The notes under the pieces are model-generated. The model was not told the origin of the DNA. It did not search any database and saw nothing but the letters and a program-made list of their open reading frames with translations. This document shows, piece by piece, positions 49,451 through 59,507 of a stretch of 64,000 nucleotides of DNA. Position 1 is the first letter of the stretch. Each line of letters opens with the position of its first letter. Source of the stretch: Azospirillum sp. OGB3 (GTDB lineage: Bacteria > Pseudomonadota > Alphaproteobacteria > Azospirillales > Azospirillaceae); contig NZ_JACHYN010000010.1 in NCBI RefSeq assembly GCF_014192915.1, positions 1 to 64,000 on the forward strand, in the 5' to 3' direction. A program made the position numbers and the translations under genes.

Positions 49451-52400
49451 ATGCCTCAATTCTTCATCGAACGCCCGGTGTTCGCCTGGGTCATCGCCCT
49501 GTTCATCATCCTGTTCGGTGTGATCGCCATTCCACAGCTGCCGATCGCCCGTTACCCCTCGGTGGCGCCGCCGACCGTCAGCATCTTGGCAACCTACCCC
49601 GGGGCCAGCCCGCAGACGATGAACGACGGGGTGATCAGCCTCATCGAGCGCGAGCTGTCGAGCGTCAAGAACCTGCTCACCTTCGAATCGGCGTCGGATG
49701 CCTCCGGATCGGCGACCGTCACCGCCACCTTCACACCCGGCACCGACCCGGAGATGGCCCAGGTCGATGTGCAGAACAAGCTCAAGTCCATTGAGCCGCG
49801 GCTGCCGCAGGTCGTGCGCCAGAATGGCCTGACCGTGGAATCCGCGTCGTCGGGCTTCCTGATGATCGTCGGGCTGAAGTCCGATGACGGCCGTTTCGAT
49901 GAAACCGCGCTCAGCGACTACATGGCGCGCAACATCGTCGAGGAGCTGCGGCGCATCGACGGCGTCGGTCGGGTCCAGCTGTTCGGTTCCGAGCAGGCGA
50001 TGCGCGTCTGGGTCGATCCGGCCAAGCTGATGGCCCATGGCCTGTCCATGAGCGACCTGACGGCGGCGATCAGCCAGCAGAACGTCCAGATCGCTCCCGG
50101 CAGTGTCGGTGCGTCGCCGACGCTGCCGGGCCAGACCGTGACCGTTCCGCTCACGATCCAGGGACAGCTGACCACATCGGCGGAATTCGCCGGCGTCGTG
50201 CTCCGTGCGGCCTCCGACGGCTCGAAGGTGACGCTCGGCGATGTCGCGCGCGTCGAACTCGGGGCCCAGTCGTACAGCTTCATCAACCGGGAGAACGGAA
50301 AGCCCACCACCGCCGCGTCCGTGCAGCTCACGCCCGGCGGCAACGCGGTGAGGACCGCCGAGGGCGTGCAGGCCCGCCTGGAGGAGCTGAGCAGGACCCT
50401 GCCCACGGGCATGAGCCATTCGATTCCCTTCAACACCGCACCCTTCGTGAAGATGTCGATCGAGAAGGTCATCCAGACGCTGGCCGAGGCGATGCTGCTG
50501 GTTTTCCTGGTGATGTACCTGTTCCTCCAGAACGTGCGCTACACGCTCATCCCCGCCATCGTCGCGCCGATCGCGCTGCTCGGCACCTTCGCCGTGATGC
50601 TGGTCTCGGGCTTTTCGATCAACGTCCTGACCATGTTCGGGATGGTGCTCGCCATCGGCATCATCGTCGACGACGCCATCGTCGTGGTCGAGAACGTCGA
50701 GCGCATCATGGCCCGGGAAGGGCTGGCGCCGAAGGACGCGACGGTCAAGGCGATGAAGGAGATCACCGGTGCGGTGATCGGCATCACCTTGGTCCTGACC
50801 GCCGTGTTCATTCCCATGGCGCTGGCCAGCGGTTCCGTCGGTGTGATCTACCAGCAGTTCACGCTGTCGATGGCGGTGGCGATTCTGTTCTCCGCCTTCC
50901 TGGCGCTCACCCTGACGCCGGCACTCTGCGCGACGCTCCTCCAGCCGGTCGACCCCGCGCATCACGAAAAGCGCGGCTTCTTCGGCTGGTTCAATCGTGG
51001 TTTCGACCGCCTGACGCAGCGATATGAGCGGCGTGTCGCCGGGTTGGTGACGCGCACCGGGCGCGTCATGCTGGTCTTCGCGGCACTCGTCGCGGTCCTG
51101 GTGCTGGCCTTCCGGCAACTGCCGTCATCCTTCCTGCCCGAGGAGGATCAGGGCTACTTCATGACCTCCATCCAGCTTCCCGCCGAGGCCACGACCGACC
51201 GCACGCTCAAGATCGTCAAGACGTTCGAGGAGCATGTCGCCTCGCGCCCATCGGTCGCGTCCAACCTGTCCATCGTGGGGTTCGGCTTTTCGGGGTCCGG
51301 CACGAACGCCGCGATGGGGTTCACCATGCTCAAGGACCGGGGCGAGCGCGATGGCGCCACGCCCCGGAGCGAGGCGGACCTTGCGCAGCAGGCCATGGCC
51401 GGCACGACGGAAGGCACGGTGATGACTCTGCTGCCGCCCGCCATCGAGGAGCTGGGCACCAGCTCAGGCTTCACACTGCGTCTGCAGGACCGCGCCAACC
51501 AGGGGTATGCCGCGCTCAAGGCCGCCGAAGCACGCCTGCTGGAACTGGCGGCCAAGAGCGGGGCCGTGACCGGCGTCTATCCCGACGGTTTGCCCGCCGG
51601 GACCAGCGTCCGCCTGGACATCGACCGCGAGAAGGCCGAAGCGCTGGGCGTGGCGTTCACCAGCGTCAGCGACACGCTGTCCACGGCGATGGGGTCGACG
51701 TACGTCAATGACTTTCCCAACGCCGGACGCATGCAGCAGGTCATCATCCAGGCCGACGCATCGGCGCGCATGCAGATCGACGACGTGCTCAAGCTGTTTG
51801 TGCGCAACGCGGCCGGCGGGATGGTGCCGTTGTCGGAGATTGTCCGTCCGGTCTGGAGCGAGACGCCGCTGCAACTTGTTCGCTATCAGGGCTTTCCGGC
51901 CGCGCGCATCTCCGGCAGCGCCGCCCCCGGCGTTTCCAGCGGCACCGCCATGGCCGAGATGGAGCGGCTGGCCGCGCAGCTGCCGTCCGGCTTCGCCATC
52001 GCCTGGACCGGACAATCGCTGGAGGAGCGGCAGTCCGCCGCCCAGGCCCCGATGCTGATGGCGCTGTCGATGCTGGTGGTGTTCCTCGTGCTTGCCGCGT
52101 TGTACGAGAGTTGGGCCATTCCGCTGTCGGTCATGCTGGTGGTGCCGCTCGGCCTCCTCGGCGCGGTGCTCGCGGTGACGCTGCGCGGCCTGCCCAACGA
52201 CGTGTACTTCAAGGTCGGCATGATCACCGTGATCGGCTTGTCGGCCAAGAACGCCATCCTGATCGTCGAGTTCGCCAAGCAACTGCGCGACGAGGGCATG
52301 GGTCTTGCGGAGGCCGCCGTGGCCGCGGCCCGCCTGCGCCTGCGCCCGATCCTGATGACCTCCCTGGCCTTCGGTCTCGGCGTCGTGCCGCTGATGATCG

Positions 52401-52594
52401 CCATGGGCGCCAGTGCCGAGACCCAGCACGCCATCGGCACCGGCGTGTTCGGCGGCATGGTCAGCGCAACCGTGCTGGCCATCATCTTCGTGCCCGTTTT
52501 CTTCGTGTTCGTGATGGGCGGGAGGGAACGCCTTGAAGCCTGGCGGATGGCCCGCCGAGCCGCCCCTGCGCCCCGCCAGGTGGAAGAGAAATGA
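49451..52594 (+). CDS. RND efflux pump, HAE1 (AcrB/MexF) type
   Basis: A 1047-residue inner-membrane drug/proton antiporter. It begins MPQFFIERPVFAWVIALFII, with the typical QLPIARYPSVAPPTVSI. Membrane segment 4 contains the proton-relay aspartates (GIIVDDAIVVVENVERIM); segment 10-12 blocks GLSAKNAILIVEFAKQL and ATVLAIIFVPVFFVFV follow. The C-terminus PRQVEEK ends with a 4-base overlap to the OMF gene. Works with the adaptor upstream and channel downstream. Confidence 0.97.
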   Translation: MPQFFIERPVFAWVIALFIILFGVIAIPQLPIARYPSVAPPTVSILATYPGASPQTMNDGVISLIERELSSVKNLLTFESASDASGSATVTATFTPGTDPEMAQVDVQNKLKSIEPRLPQVVRQNGLTVESASSGFLMIVGLKSDDGRFDETALSDYMARNIVEELRRIDGVGRVQLFGSEQAMRVWVDPAKLMAHGLSMSDLTAAISQQNVQIAPGSVGASPTLPGQTVTVPLTIQGQLTTSAEFAGVVLRAASDGSKVTLGDVARVELGAQSYSFINRENGKPTTAASVQLTPGGNAVRTAEGVQARLEELSRTLPTGMSHSIPFNTAPFVKMSIEKVIQTLAEAMLLVFLVMYLFLQNVRYTLIPAIVAPIALLGTFAVMLVSGFSINVLTMFGMVLAIGIIVDDAIVVVENVERIMAREGLAPKDATVKAMKEITGAVIGITLVLTAVFIPMALASGSVGVIYQQFTLSMAVAILFSAFLALTLTPALCATLLQPVDPAHHEKRGFFGWFNRGFDRLTQRYERRVAGLVTRTGRVMLVFAALVAVLVLAFRQLPSSFLPEEDQGYFMTSIQLPAEATTDRTLKIVKTFEEHVASRPSVASNLSIVGFGFSGSGTNAAMGFTMLKDRGERDGATPRSEADLAQQAMAGTTEGTVMTLLPPAIEELGTSSGFTLRLQDRANQGYAALKAAEARLLELAAKSGAVTGVYPDGLPAGTSVRLDIDREKAEALGVAFTSVSDTLSTAMGSTYVNDFPNAGRMQQVIIQADASARMQIDDVLKLFVRNAAGGMVPLSEIVRPVWSETPLQLVRYQGFPAARISGSAAPGVSSGTAMAEMERLAAQLPSGFAIAWTGQSLEERQSAAQAPMLMALSMLVVFLVLAALYESWAIPLSVMLVVPLGLLGAVLAVTLRGLPNDVYFKVGMITVIGLSAKNAILIVEFAKQLRDEGMGLAEAAVAAARLRLRPILMTSLAFGLGVVPLMIAMGASAETQHAIGTGVFGGMVSATVLAIIFVPVFFVFVMGGRERLEAWRMARRAAPAPRQVEEK

Positions 52595-54042
52595 AAACGA
52601 TGAGACCGCTCGCCATCCCCTTCCTCCTCGCGCTGTCCGCTTGCTCCCTCACCCCGGCCCTCGACAAACCGGCCCCGCCGGTGCCGGCGGCCTTGCCGAC
52701 CGTCGCCGGGGTCGAGACACACGCACTTGCGGTCGAGTTTGAATGGCGCACGCTGTTCGGTGATCGCCGTCTGCGGCGGCTGGTCGAACTGGCGCTTGCC
52801 AACAACCGCGACCTGCGGCTGGCGGCCCTGAACACCGAGACGGTCCAAGCCCAGTACGGGATCCAGCGCGCCGCACGTCTGCCCGCCATCGACGCGACCG
52901 GTGGCGTCACCCGCCAGCGGACGGCCGCCAATGCCAAGACCAGCCCGGCCGTGCCGGCAACCACACAAAATCAATACGGGCTCACCGTCGGGCTGAGCGC
53001 GTTCGAGATTGATCTGTTCGGCCGGGTGCGGTCGCTGTCCGACGCCGCCCTGGCTCGCTACCTCGCCAGCGACCAGGGGCGACGATCCGCACGGATCGCT
53101 TTGATCGGTGCGGTTGCGGACGCTCATTTTGCCGAGCGGCTGGCTCAGGAACAGCGGCAGCTGGCCGAACGCACCCTGGCCGACTGGCAGCGGTCGCTCG
53201 ACCTGGCGCAGCGATTGCGGGAGCGCAGCCAGAACAGTGGGTTGGACGTGGCCCAGGCCGAAGGGCAGTTGGCCACGGCCCAGGCCGATCTGGAGGCGCG
53301 GACACGAGCCGTGGCGCAAGCTCGCAACGCGCTGCAACTCCTGATCGGTGCCGAACCGCCCGCCGACCTGCCGGACGCCCTGCCGCTTGAAGGACAGGCG
53401 GTCACGCTTCGCCCTCCGGCGGGCCTGTCATCGGACCTGTTGCTTCGCCGGCCTGACATTCTCCAGGCGGAGCAGGCTCTGATCGCGGCCAACGCCGACA
53501 TTGGCGCGGCGCGGGCGGCGTTCTTCCCGCGCCTGTCGCTGACCACCTCGCTGGGCTACGTCAGCCCGGCCATGGCCGGCCTGTTCGGTGCCGATCATGG
53601 GACGTGGACCTTCGCGCCGCAGATCACCCTGCCTTTGTTCCAAGGCGGACGGCTGAACGCCGAACTGCGTTTGGCCGAACTTCGCAAGTCCGCCGCCGTC
53701 GCCGAGTACGAGCGCGCCATCCAGATCGCGTTTCGCGAGGTTGCCGATGGTCTGGCGGGGCAGGCGACTTTCGGTCGCCAAATCGAAGCACAGACGCGCG
53801 TGGTCACCAGCGCGGAGCGCCGTGTCGAGCTTTCCAGCCGGCGCTACCGCGCGGGTGTTGAAGGGCGGCTGGAACTGCTGGATTCCCAACGCCAGCTTTA
53901 TACGGCGCGACAGGCCTTGCTGGACCTGCGCCGCGACGAGTTGGGCAACGCGGTTGCGCTTTACAAGGCGCTGGGCGGCGCGATGGACGACGAGCCCGCC
54001 ACTCCGACCCTTGGCACCGTGTCTCCATCGAGCCGTCCCTGA
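52591..54042 (+). CDS. Outer membrane efflux channel (NodT/OprM-like)
   Basis: A 483-residue outer-membrane-factor lipoprotein; lipobox LSAC after PFLLA. The chain shows two repeats of the helical-barrel unit: WRTLFGDRRLRRLVELALAN, NRDLRLAALNTE in the first half, SSDLLLRRPDILQAEQALIA at the midpoint, and the C-terminal RYRAGVEGRLELLDSQRQLY. It completes a tripartite pump. Start ATG 52591 overlaps the pump stop. Confidence 0.95.
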   Translation: MKTMRPLAIPFLLALSACSLTPALDKPAPPVPAALPTVAGVETHALAVEFEWRTLFGDRRLRRLVELALANNRDLRLAALNTETVQAQYGIQRAARLPAIDATGGVTRQRTAANAKTSPAVPATTQNQYGLTVGLSAFEIDLFGRVRSLSDAALARYLASDQGRRSARIALIGAVADAHFAERLAQEQRQLAERTLADWQRSLDLAQRLRERSQNSGLDVAQAEGQLATAQADLEARTRAVAQARNALQLLIGAEPPADLPDALPLEGQAVTLRPPAGLSSDLLLRRPDILQAEQALIAANADIGAARAAFFPRLSLTTSLGYVSPAMAGLFGADHGTWTFAPQITLPLFQGGRLNAELRLAELRKSAAVAEYERAIQIAFREVADGLAGQATFGRQIEAQTRVVTSAERRVELSSRRYRAGVEGRLELLDSQRQLYTARQALLDLRRDELGNAVALYKALGGAMDDEPATPTLGTVSPSSRP

Positions 54043-54154
54043 CAAGCAATCAGGGAGCGAACGCGAAACACCCGAAACGAGAAGCAACCGACGGCTGACG
54101 GGAAGGGTGGAGGGTCGCCATGCCTGAACGGCTTGCCCGCATCGGCGCTTTGCT

Positions 54155-54182
54155 ATATCAATTCATCCGTATGGATTGATAT
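54155..54182. promoter_or_regulatory. 28-bp imperfect palindrome before the TetR gene
   Basis: Outer arms ATATCAAT and ATTGATAT are perfect complements; inner CATCCG/ATGGAT parts pair with few mismatches. The site ends 18 bases before the GTG start and probably overlaps the promoter, fitting autoregulation by the TetR protein. Confidence 0.65.
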
Positions 54183-54200
54183 TTGGTTGGGGAGGTTTTC

Positions 54201-54746
54201 GTGGGGCGTCTGCCGACGATCGACCGGAACAGGGTTCTCGACATCGCTGAAAGCCTCGTGCTGACGGCGGGCACCAGCGGCTTGACGATGGATGCCGTCG
54301 CCAAGGCCGCCGGCGTCTCGAAAGGCGGCGTGCAGTCGCGCTTCGGCAGCAAGGACGACCTGATCGCCGCGATGATCGAACGCTGGGCGTGCGAGTACGA
54401 CGCCCAGATCACCGCCGCCGTCGGACCGGCGCCGACGCCTGTCGAGGCGGTGCGCGGCCACGTCGAAGCCACCATGGCGATGGACGCCGACGGCCACGCC
54501 CGGGCCGCCGGCATGATGGCGGCGTTGATCGAGGCCAAACGGCACATCGACAGCACCAAGGCCTGGTACGAGGAGCGGTTCGGCGGCTTGGACCCCCGTT
54601 CCACGGAAGGGCGCCGGGCCAGGATCGCGCTTCTGGCCACCGAAGGGGCCTTCCTCCTGCGCGCCTTCGGCTTCATGGACTTCCGCGACGAGGACTGGAG
54701 CGGCCTCGGGCGCGACCTGCGCGCGCTCCTCGATGATGGGCTCTGA
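54201..54746 (+). CDS. TetR-family repressor (SmvR-like)
   Basis: A 181-residue TetR protein. The HTH is visible as RVLDIAESLVLTAGTSGLTM DAVAKAAGVSKGGVQSRFGS KDDL (about residues 8-50). The C-terminal ligand domain is helical (AAGMMAALIEAKRHID). GTG 54201 follows GGGGAGG at 6 bases, better than an upstream TTG at 54183. The MFS pump gene starts 60 bases downstream; the pair resembles SmvR-SmvA. Confidence 0.88.
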   Translation: MGRLPTIDRNRVLDIAESLVLTAGTSGLTMDAVAKAAGVSKGGVQSRFGSKDDLIAAMIERWACEYDAQITAAVGPAPTPVEAVRGHVEATMAMDADGHARAAGMMAALIEAKRHIDSTKAWYEERFGGLDPRSTEGRRARIALLATEGAFLLRAFGFMDFRDEDWSGLGRDLRALLDDGL

Positions 54747-54806
54747 GGGAAAACCTGGGTCGTTTCCGCCGGCGCTCCACACTCGTAACCACCAAGGACT
54801 CTTCCC

Positions 54807-56336
54807 ATGTTCCCCGGCACGCGATGGCTGATCCTGGCCACCGTTTCCAGCGCCCTGTTCCTGATCGTCGTCGACATGACGGTGCTCTACACCGCCTTGC
54901 CGACGCTCACCCGTGAGCTGGGGGCCACCGCTTCCCAGAAGCTCTGGATTGTGAACGCCTACCCCCTGGTGATGGCGGGGCTGTTGCCCGGGTTGGGCAC
55001 GCTGGGTGACCGGGTCGGGCACAAGCTGATGTTCACGGCCGGCCTCCTCGTGTTCGGCGCGGCGTCGTTCGGCGCTGCCTTCGCGCCTTCGCCGGCAACC
55101 CTGATCGCCGCGCGGACGGTGCTGGCGGTCGGCGCGGCGATGATGATGCCGGCGACGCTGTCCCTGATCCGCCTCACCTTTACGGACGCGGAGGAGCGGT
55201 CGCTCGCCATCGGCATCTGGGCCGCCGTCGCCTCCGGCGGCGCCGCGGCCGGTCCGGTGATGGGAGGGGCGCTGCTGGAGCATTTCTGGTGGGGCTCGGT
55301 CTTCCTGATCAACGTGCCGGTGGTTGTGGCCGCGTTCGCCGCCAGCACCCTTTTGCTGACCAACCGTCCCGGAGACGCCGGGCGTCCCTGGGACCTGATC
55401 GGTTCGGTTCAGGTCATGATCGGCCTCGGCGGCCTGATCTATGCGCTGAAGGAAACCGCCAAGCGCGACCCCTCGTGGGGAATGGCCGGGCTGACGCTGC
55501 TCGTCGGTCTGCTCGCCATGGCGCAGTTCACGCGCCGGCAGCGCCGCAGCCGCTTTCCCCTGATCGACTTTTCACTCTTCGCCGATCCGCGCTTTTCCGC
55601 GGGCGTGGCGACCGCCCTGGCGGCGGCGGCGGCGCTGATCGGGGTGGAGCTGGTGTTCAGCCAACGTCTCCAGCTTGTGCTGGGGCTTTCACCGCTCGAG
55701 GCCGGACTGCTGATCCTGCCGATCCCGCTTGCCGCTCTGGTCGCGGCACCGCTGACCGGGGCGGCGCTGTCGCGGCTCGGACCCGCGCGCGTGCTTTGGG
55801 GCGCACTCCTGTTGACCGGCTTGGCCCTGCTGGCCTTCCTCGCCAGCCACGACGGCCCGGCCGGGCTGTGGATCGCGGCCCTCACGGTGATGGGGCTTGG
55901 CAGCGGCGCCGCGATGACGGCGGCGTCCTCGGCCATCATGCTCTCGGCCCCCGAGGACCGGGCCGGAATGGCGGCGTCGGTCGAGGAGGTTTCCTACGAG
56001 CTGGGAGGAACGCTCGGCATCGCGCTGCTGGGCAGCCTGATGTCGCTGCTTTACACGCGGGCCATGCTCGTGCCGCCCGGGATTGCGATCGCTCCCGAGG
56101 CGCGCGACAGCATTGATGAGGCCCTTGCCCTATCGGAAGGGCTGGCACCATACCAGGCCGAGCAGGTGATCGGTGTGGCCCGGGTGGCCTTCGACCAAGC
56201 CTTCATTGGTGTCGTCGGCACGGCCGCCCTGATGCTGATTGCCGTCGCCTTCGTCGTGCGTCGCATGCTTGCCGGTCAGGAAGGGGTGAAAGACAACGGT
56301 TCTTCGGAGCGACGGGTTGGTGGCTGCCGAGGTTGA
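54807..56336 (+). CDS. MFS multidrug transporter, 14-segment DHA2 family (SmvA/QacA-like)
   Basis: A 509-residue major-facilitator protein. It opens with an acidic first helix (FLIVVDMTVLYTALPTL, Asp as in QacA/SmvA), LWIVNAYPLVMAGLLPGLGT LGDRVGHK motif A, and motif C-like GGAAAGPVMGGALLEHFWWG. Such pumps expel quaternary ammonium compounds and cationic dyes with proton exchange. AAGGA precedes ATG 54807. It converges on mutL with 21 bases between stops. Confidence 0.92.
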   Translation: MFPGTRWLILATVSSALFLIVVDMTVLYTALPTLTRELGATASQKLWIVNAYPLVMAGLLPGLGTLGDRVGHKLMFTAGLLVFGAASFGAAFAPSPATLIAARTVLAVGAAMMMPATLSLIRLTFTDAEERSLAIGIWAAVASGGAAAGPVMGGALLEHFWWGSVFLINVPVVVAAFAASTLLLTNRPGDAGRPWDLIGSVQVMIGLGGLIYALKETAKRDPSWGMAGLTLLVGLLAMAQFTRRQRRSRFPLIDFSLFADPRFSAGVATALAAAAALIGVELVFSQRLQLVLGLSPLEAGLLILPIPLAALVAAPLTGAALSRLGPARVLWGALLLTGLALLAFLASHDGPAGLWIAALTVMGLGSGAAMTAASSAIMLSAPEDRAGMAASVEEVSYELGGTLGIALLGSLMSLLYTRAMLVPPGIAIAPEARDSIDEALALSEGLAPYQAEQVIGVARVAFDQAFIGVVGTAALMLIAVAFVVRRMLAGQEGVKDNGSSERRVGGCRG

Positions 56337-56357
56337 TGCGTCCGGCGGGCGGCAAAT

Positions 56358-58253
56358 TCACCGGCGCCCGAACAGCCGTTCGATGTCGGACAGCTTCAGT
56401 TCCACGTAGGTGGGGCGGCCGTGGTTGCACTGGCCGCTGTGGGGGGTAGCCTCCATCTGGCGCAGCAGGGCGTTCATCTCCTCCACGCTCAAGCTGCGCC
56501 CGGCGCGGACGGAGCCGTGACAGGCCATGGTGCCGCACACATGCTCCAGACGCTCCTTCAACGAAAGCGCGTCACCCAGCTCCGCCAACTCCTCGGCGAG
56601 GTCGCGGACGAGGCTCTTGACGTCGCTCTGCCCCAGCAGGGCCGGGACCTCGCGCACCAGGACGCAGCCCGGGCCGAAGCCTTCGACCACAAGGCCCAGC
56701 TCCGCCAGTTCTGCGGCGCGGCCCAGAAGGCGGTTGGCGGACGGCTCGTCCAGCTCCACCAGCTCGGGGATCAGCAGGGCCTGCCGCTTCACGCCGCCTT
56801 CCAGAAGGGCAGCCTTCATCCGCTCATAGACCAGCCGCTCGTGGGCGGCGTGCTGGTCGACGATGACGATGCCCTCGGTGGTCTGGGCGACGATGTAGGT
56901 GTTGTGGACCTGGGCGCGGGCCGCCCCCAGCGGGTGGCTGTCCAGCGGCGGAACGGCGGCGGCCTGCGCCGCGTAGTCCGGCGGGCGCGCGGCGGGAGCC
57001 GCCTGCCAGCCGGCGAGGCGGCCCTGCAAGGGGGGCAGCGGCGCCTGATGGGGCGCCTGGAAGGCGCTCGCCCGGTCGGCCAGCCCGCGCGGCACGACGG
57101 AGCCGTAGCTTCCGCCCCAGGACTGCGCCGGCTGGTGCCCCGGGCTGCGGTAGGGCAGGGGGGAGGGCGGCGGGATGGTTCCGTCGGTGTCCACCCCGCT
57201 CTCCGGGCGCAGCGCGCCCAGCGTCGCCAGCCCCACGGTGGTCGAGGCGCGGTGCCCGGCCTCGGCCAGCGCGTGCTTCAACGCGCCGACGATCAGCCCG
57301 CGCACCAGGCCCTGGTCGCGGAACCGCACCTCCGCCTTGGCGGGATGGACGTTCACGTCCACCTCCTGCGGGTCGAGCTCGAGGAACAGAGCCAGCATGG
57401 GGTGGCGGTCGCGCGGCAGGAAATCGGCGTAGGCCGCCCGCACCGCGCCGACCATCAGCTTGTCCCGCACCGGGCGGCCGTTGACGAACAGATGCTGATG
57501 GCGGGCGGTGGGGCGGTGCAGGGTGGGCAGGCCGATCCAGCCGGCGAGCGTCACCCCCTCGCGCGCCGCCTGCACCGGCACGGCGTTGTCCTGGAAGTCG
57601 CGGCCCATCAGGGCGCCCAGCCGGGTCAGCCGGGCGTCGAGCAGGTCGCCCTGCGCCGCCGACAGGCGCAGCGTCGAGCGGTTGTCGCCATCCAGCGTGA
57701 AGGCCACGCCGGGATGGGCCATGGCGAGCCGTTCGATGCAGTCGCCGATGTGGTCGAACTCGGTCCGGGCGGCCTTCAGGAACTTGAGCCGGGCGGGAAC
57801 GGCGGCGAACAGGTCGCGCACCTCGACGCGGGTGCCCTGGGCCAGCGCGGCGGGTTGCGGCGCGCCCTTCAGGCCTGCGTCCACGGTCAGCGCCCAGGCG
57901 CTGTCGGCGCCGCGCGGACGGCTGGTCAGGGTCAGGCGGCTGACCGCCCCGATGGAGGGCAGCGCCTCCCCGCGGAAGCCCAAGGAGCGGATGTCCAGCA
58001 GGTCGTCGGACGGCAGCTTGGAGGTGGCGTGCCGCTCCACGGCGAGCGCCAGCTCGTCCGGCCCCATGCCGCAGCCGTCGTCGGTGATCGTGATGAGCGA
58101 CTTCCCGCCGTCGCGCACCACCACGTCGATGCGGGTGGCCCCGGCATCGATGGCGTTCTCCACCAGTTCCTTGACGGCGGCGGCGGGCCGCTCGATCACC
58201 TCGCCGGCGGCGATGCGGTTGACGAGCGTGTCGGGCAGCATACGGATCGGCAT
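56358..58253 (-). CDS. mutL: DNA mismatch repair protein MutL
   Basis: A 631-residue MutL. The N-terminal GHKL ATPase carries NRIAAGEVIERPAAAVKELV ENAIDAG, DDGCGMG and RHATSK blocks, then DVNVHPAKAEVRF. A variable proline-rich linker (about 335-430) follows. The C-terminal domain holds the endonuclease-type motif DQHAAHERLVYE, plus ACHGSVRAG and CNHGRPTYVEL. The endonuclease residues indicate a nicking MutL, usual in bacteria without MutH. It is monocistronic as far as visible. Confidence 0.97.
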   Translation of the reverse strand: MPIRMLPDTLVNRIAAGEVIERPAAAVKELVENAIDAGATRIDVVVRDGGKSLITITDDGCGMGPDELALAVERHATSKLPSDDLLDIRSLGFRGEALPSIGAVSRLTLTSRPRGADSAWALTVDAGLKGAPQPAALAQGTRVEVRDLFAAVPARLKFLKAARTEFDHIGDCIERLAMAHPGVAFTLDGDNRSTLRLSAAQGDLLDARLTRLGALMGRDFQDNAVPVQAAREGVTLAGWIGLPTLHRPTARHQHLFVNGRPVRDKLMVGAVRAAYADFLPRDRHPMLALFLELDPQEVDVNVHPAKAEVRFRDQGLVRGLIVGALKHALAEAGHRASTTVGLATLGALRPESGVDTDGTIPPPSPLPYRSPGHQPAQSWGGSYGSVVPRGLADRASAFQAPHQAPLPPLQGRLAGWQAAPAARPPDYAAQAAAVPPLDSHPLGAARAQVHNTYIVAQTTEGIVIVDQHAAHERLVYERMKAALLEGGVKRQALLIPELVELDEPSANRLLGRAAELAELGLVVEGFGPGCVLVREVPALLGQSDVKSLVRDLAEELAELGDALSLKERLEHVCGTMACHGSVRAGRSLSVEEMNALLRQMEATPHSGQCNHGRPTYVELKLSDIERLFGRR

Positions 58254-58329
58254 GCGCCAAATATAGTAGGGTCACGCCGGGAATGCCACCATGAGCGGGG
58301 GCGTGCGCGGCAACCGGATGCGGCGGTCC

Positions 58330-59172
58330 TCAGGCTCCGGCGAACAGCTCCGTCAACCCGTTCAGCAGGCCGGCGGCCATGTCGGTGGCGGTGTCGTCCA
58401 TGCCGACCGAGCGGACGGAGGCGAGGACGCGGGCATTCTGTCCCTCACCCCCGCCGGTCACCGCCCACAGGCTGGCGCCCTGACCCGGCCGGGTGTCGCT
58501 GAGGCGTCCCAGCGTTCCTCCCCTGACGGCGCTGAGCAGCGGGCCGCTGTGGTCGTTTCCATCCTTCAGCGCGATCATGTGCAGCGGATCGTCCGTCTTG
58601 GCGGACCGGCTGGCAAGGCCGAGCCGGTCGAAGACGATCTGCAATTCCTTGCCGCTGTTGGGCATGCCGATGCCGATCAGGCCGGCCTCGGCGTCGGCAT
58701 CCTCAGCGAACGGGTCCTTCACCCCGGCAACGCGCAGCGCGTCCGGCATCTCGGGTTTGCTGAGGCCGTTCTTCGCCGCCAGCTTGTCCAGCAGGCCATG
58801 CGCAGCGCCACCCAGGACAATGGGCTGGTCCTCGGGCAGGTTGAGCGTCTGGCGCAGCATGCCCATCGCCTCCCGCATGTAGTCGGCCTGCTTGAGATCG
58901 TAGTCGCGGCGGGCGAGCATGGTTTCCATGCGCGCCGCCACCGGGTCCTTCGCCGTCGTCTCGTCGGCCTTTGGCGCCGCGAAGGAGATGATCCCGGCCT
59001 TCATGGCCCGGACCGCGTCGGGAGACAGGCTGACCGTGTCCACCGTGCCGTTGCGGCCGCTCGTGGGCGCGGCGGTTCCCGACGTGGCGGCATCGTGTCC
59101 CTTTGCCGGAGCCGGCTTGGCGCTGGCGCCGAAAGCGGCGGGCGTGCTGCTGGTGACATCGGTGATGGACAT
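58330..59172 (-). CDS. Uncharacterised protein, 280 residues
   Basis: Begins MSITDVTSSTPAAFGASAKP, a Ser/Thr/Ala/Pro-rich start without a membrane signal. A central helical part (RMETMLARRDYDLKQADYMR EAMGM) and a glycine-rich C-terminal half (LIGIGMPNSGKELQIVFDRL, GASLWAVTGGGEGQNARVLA) follow. The N-terminus recalls flagellar/rod-type or secreted proteins that lack a Sec signal, but I recognise no family. ATG 59172 has GGGGGAAG upstream. Transcribed away from the protease-like gene. Confidence 0.75.
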   Translation of the reverse strand: MSITDVTSSTPAAFGASAKPAPAKGHDAATSGTAAPTSGRNGTVDTVSLSPDAVRAMKAGIISFAAPKADETTAKDPVAARMETMLARRDYDLKQADYMREAMGMLRQTLNLPEDQPIVLGGAAHGLLDKLAAKNGLSKPEMPDALRVAGVKDPFAEDADAEAGLIGIGMPNSGKELQIVFDRLGLASRSAKTDDPLHMIALKDGNDHSGPLLSAVRGGTLGRLSDTRPGQGASLWAVTGGGEGQNARVLASVRSVGMDDTATDMAAGLLNGLTELFAGA

Positions 59173-59507
59173 GCGCGCTTCCCCCCACTTTTCGATGGTG
59201 CGGCCTTCGGGATGCATCCCGAGGTGGTGAGCGATGATGCCGGGGGCGGGATCGGTTGTCCATGCGGCGGAAGCGACCGGTCGGATGGCGCGTGTCCAGC
59301 CCGCTTCTTTTGTCGGGGTAATAAATTGAAGGACGAAACGTCAATGGGGTCCGTGAAAATAAAAATCACCAATCACTATTGGCGTTCGCTTGCTTTGTCC
59401 TGAGAGTGTCATAAGAACACAAATGCATGTCTATTGATGAGATGTTTGAATATTGCTTTGATCCGAGGAAATGTGCTGCTCCATCCGATTTGTTGTGGGA
59501 GCAGTCC
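59173..59507. other. 335-bp AT-richer divergent intergenic region
   Basis: It separates the 58330 gene (minus) and the pepsin-like gene (plus). The stretch at about 59320-59470 is AT-rich and likely holds both promoters. I could not define an operator or a coding frame. Confidence 0.5.

Noticed and set aside
56421..58502. A 693-codon open frame antisense to mutL
   Set aside because: MutL motifs are complete on the minus strand.
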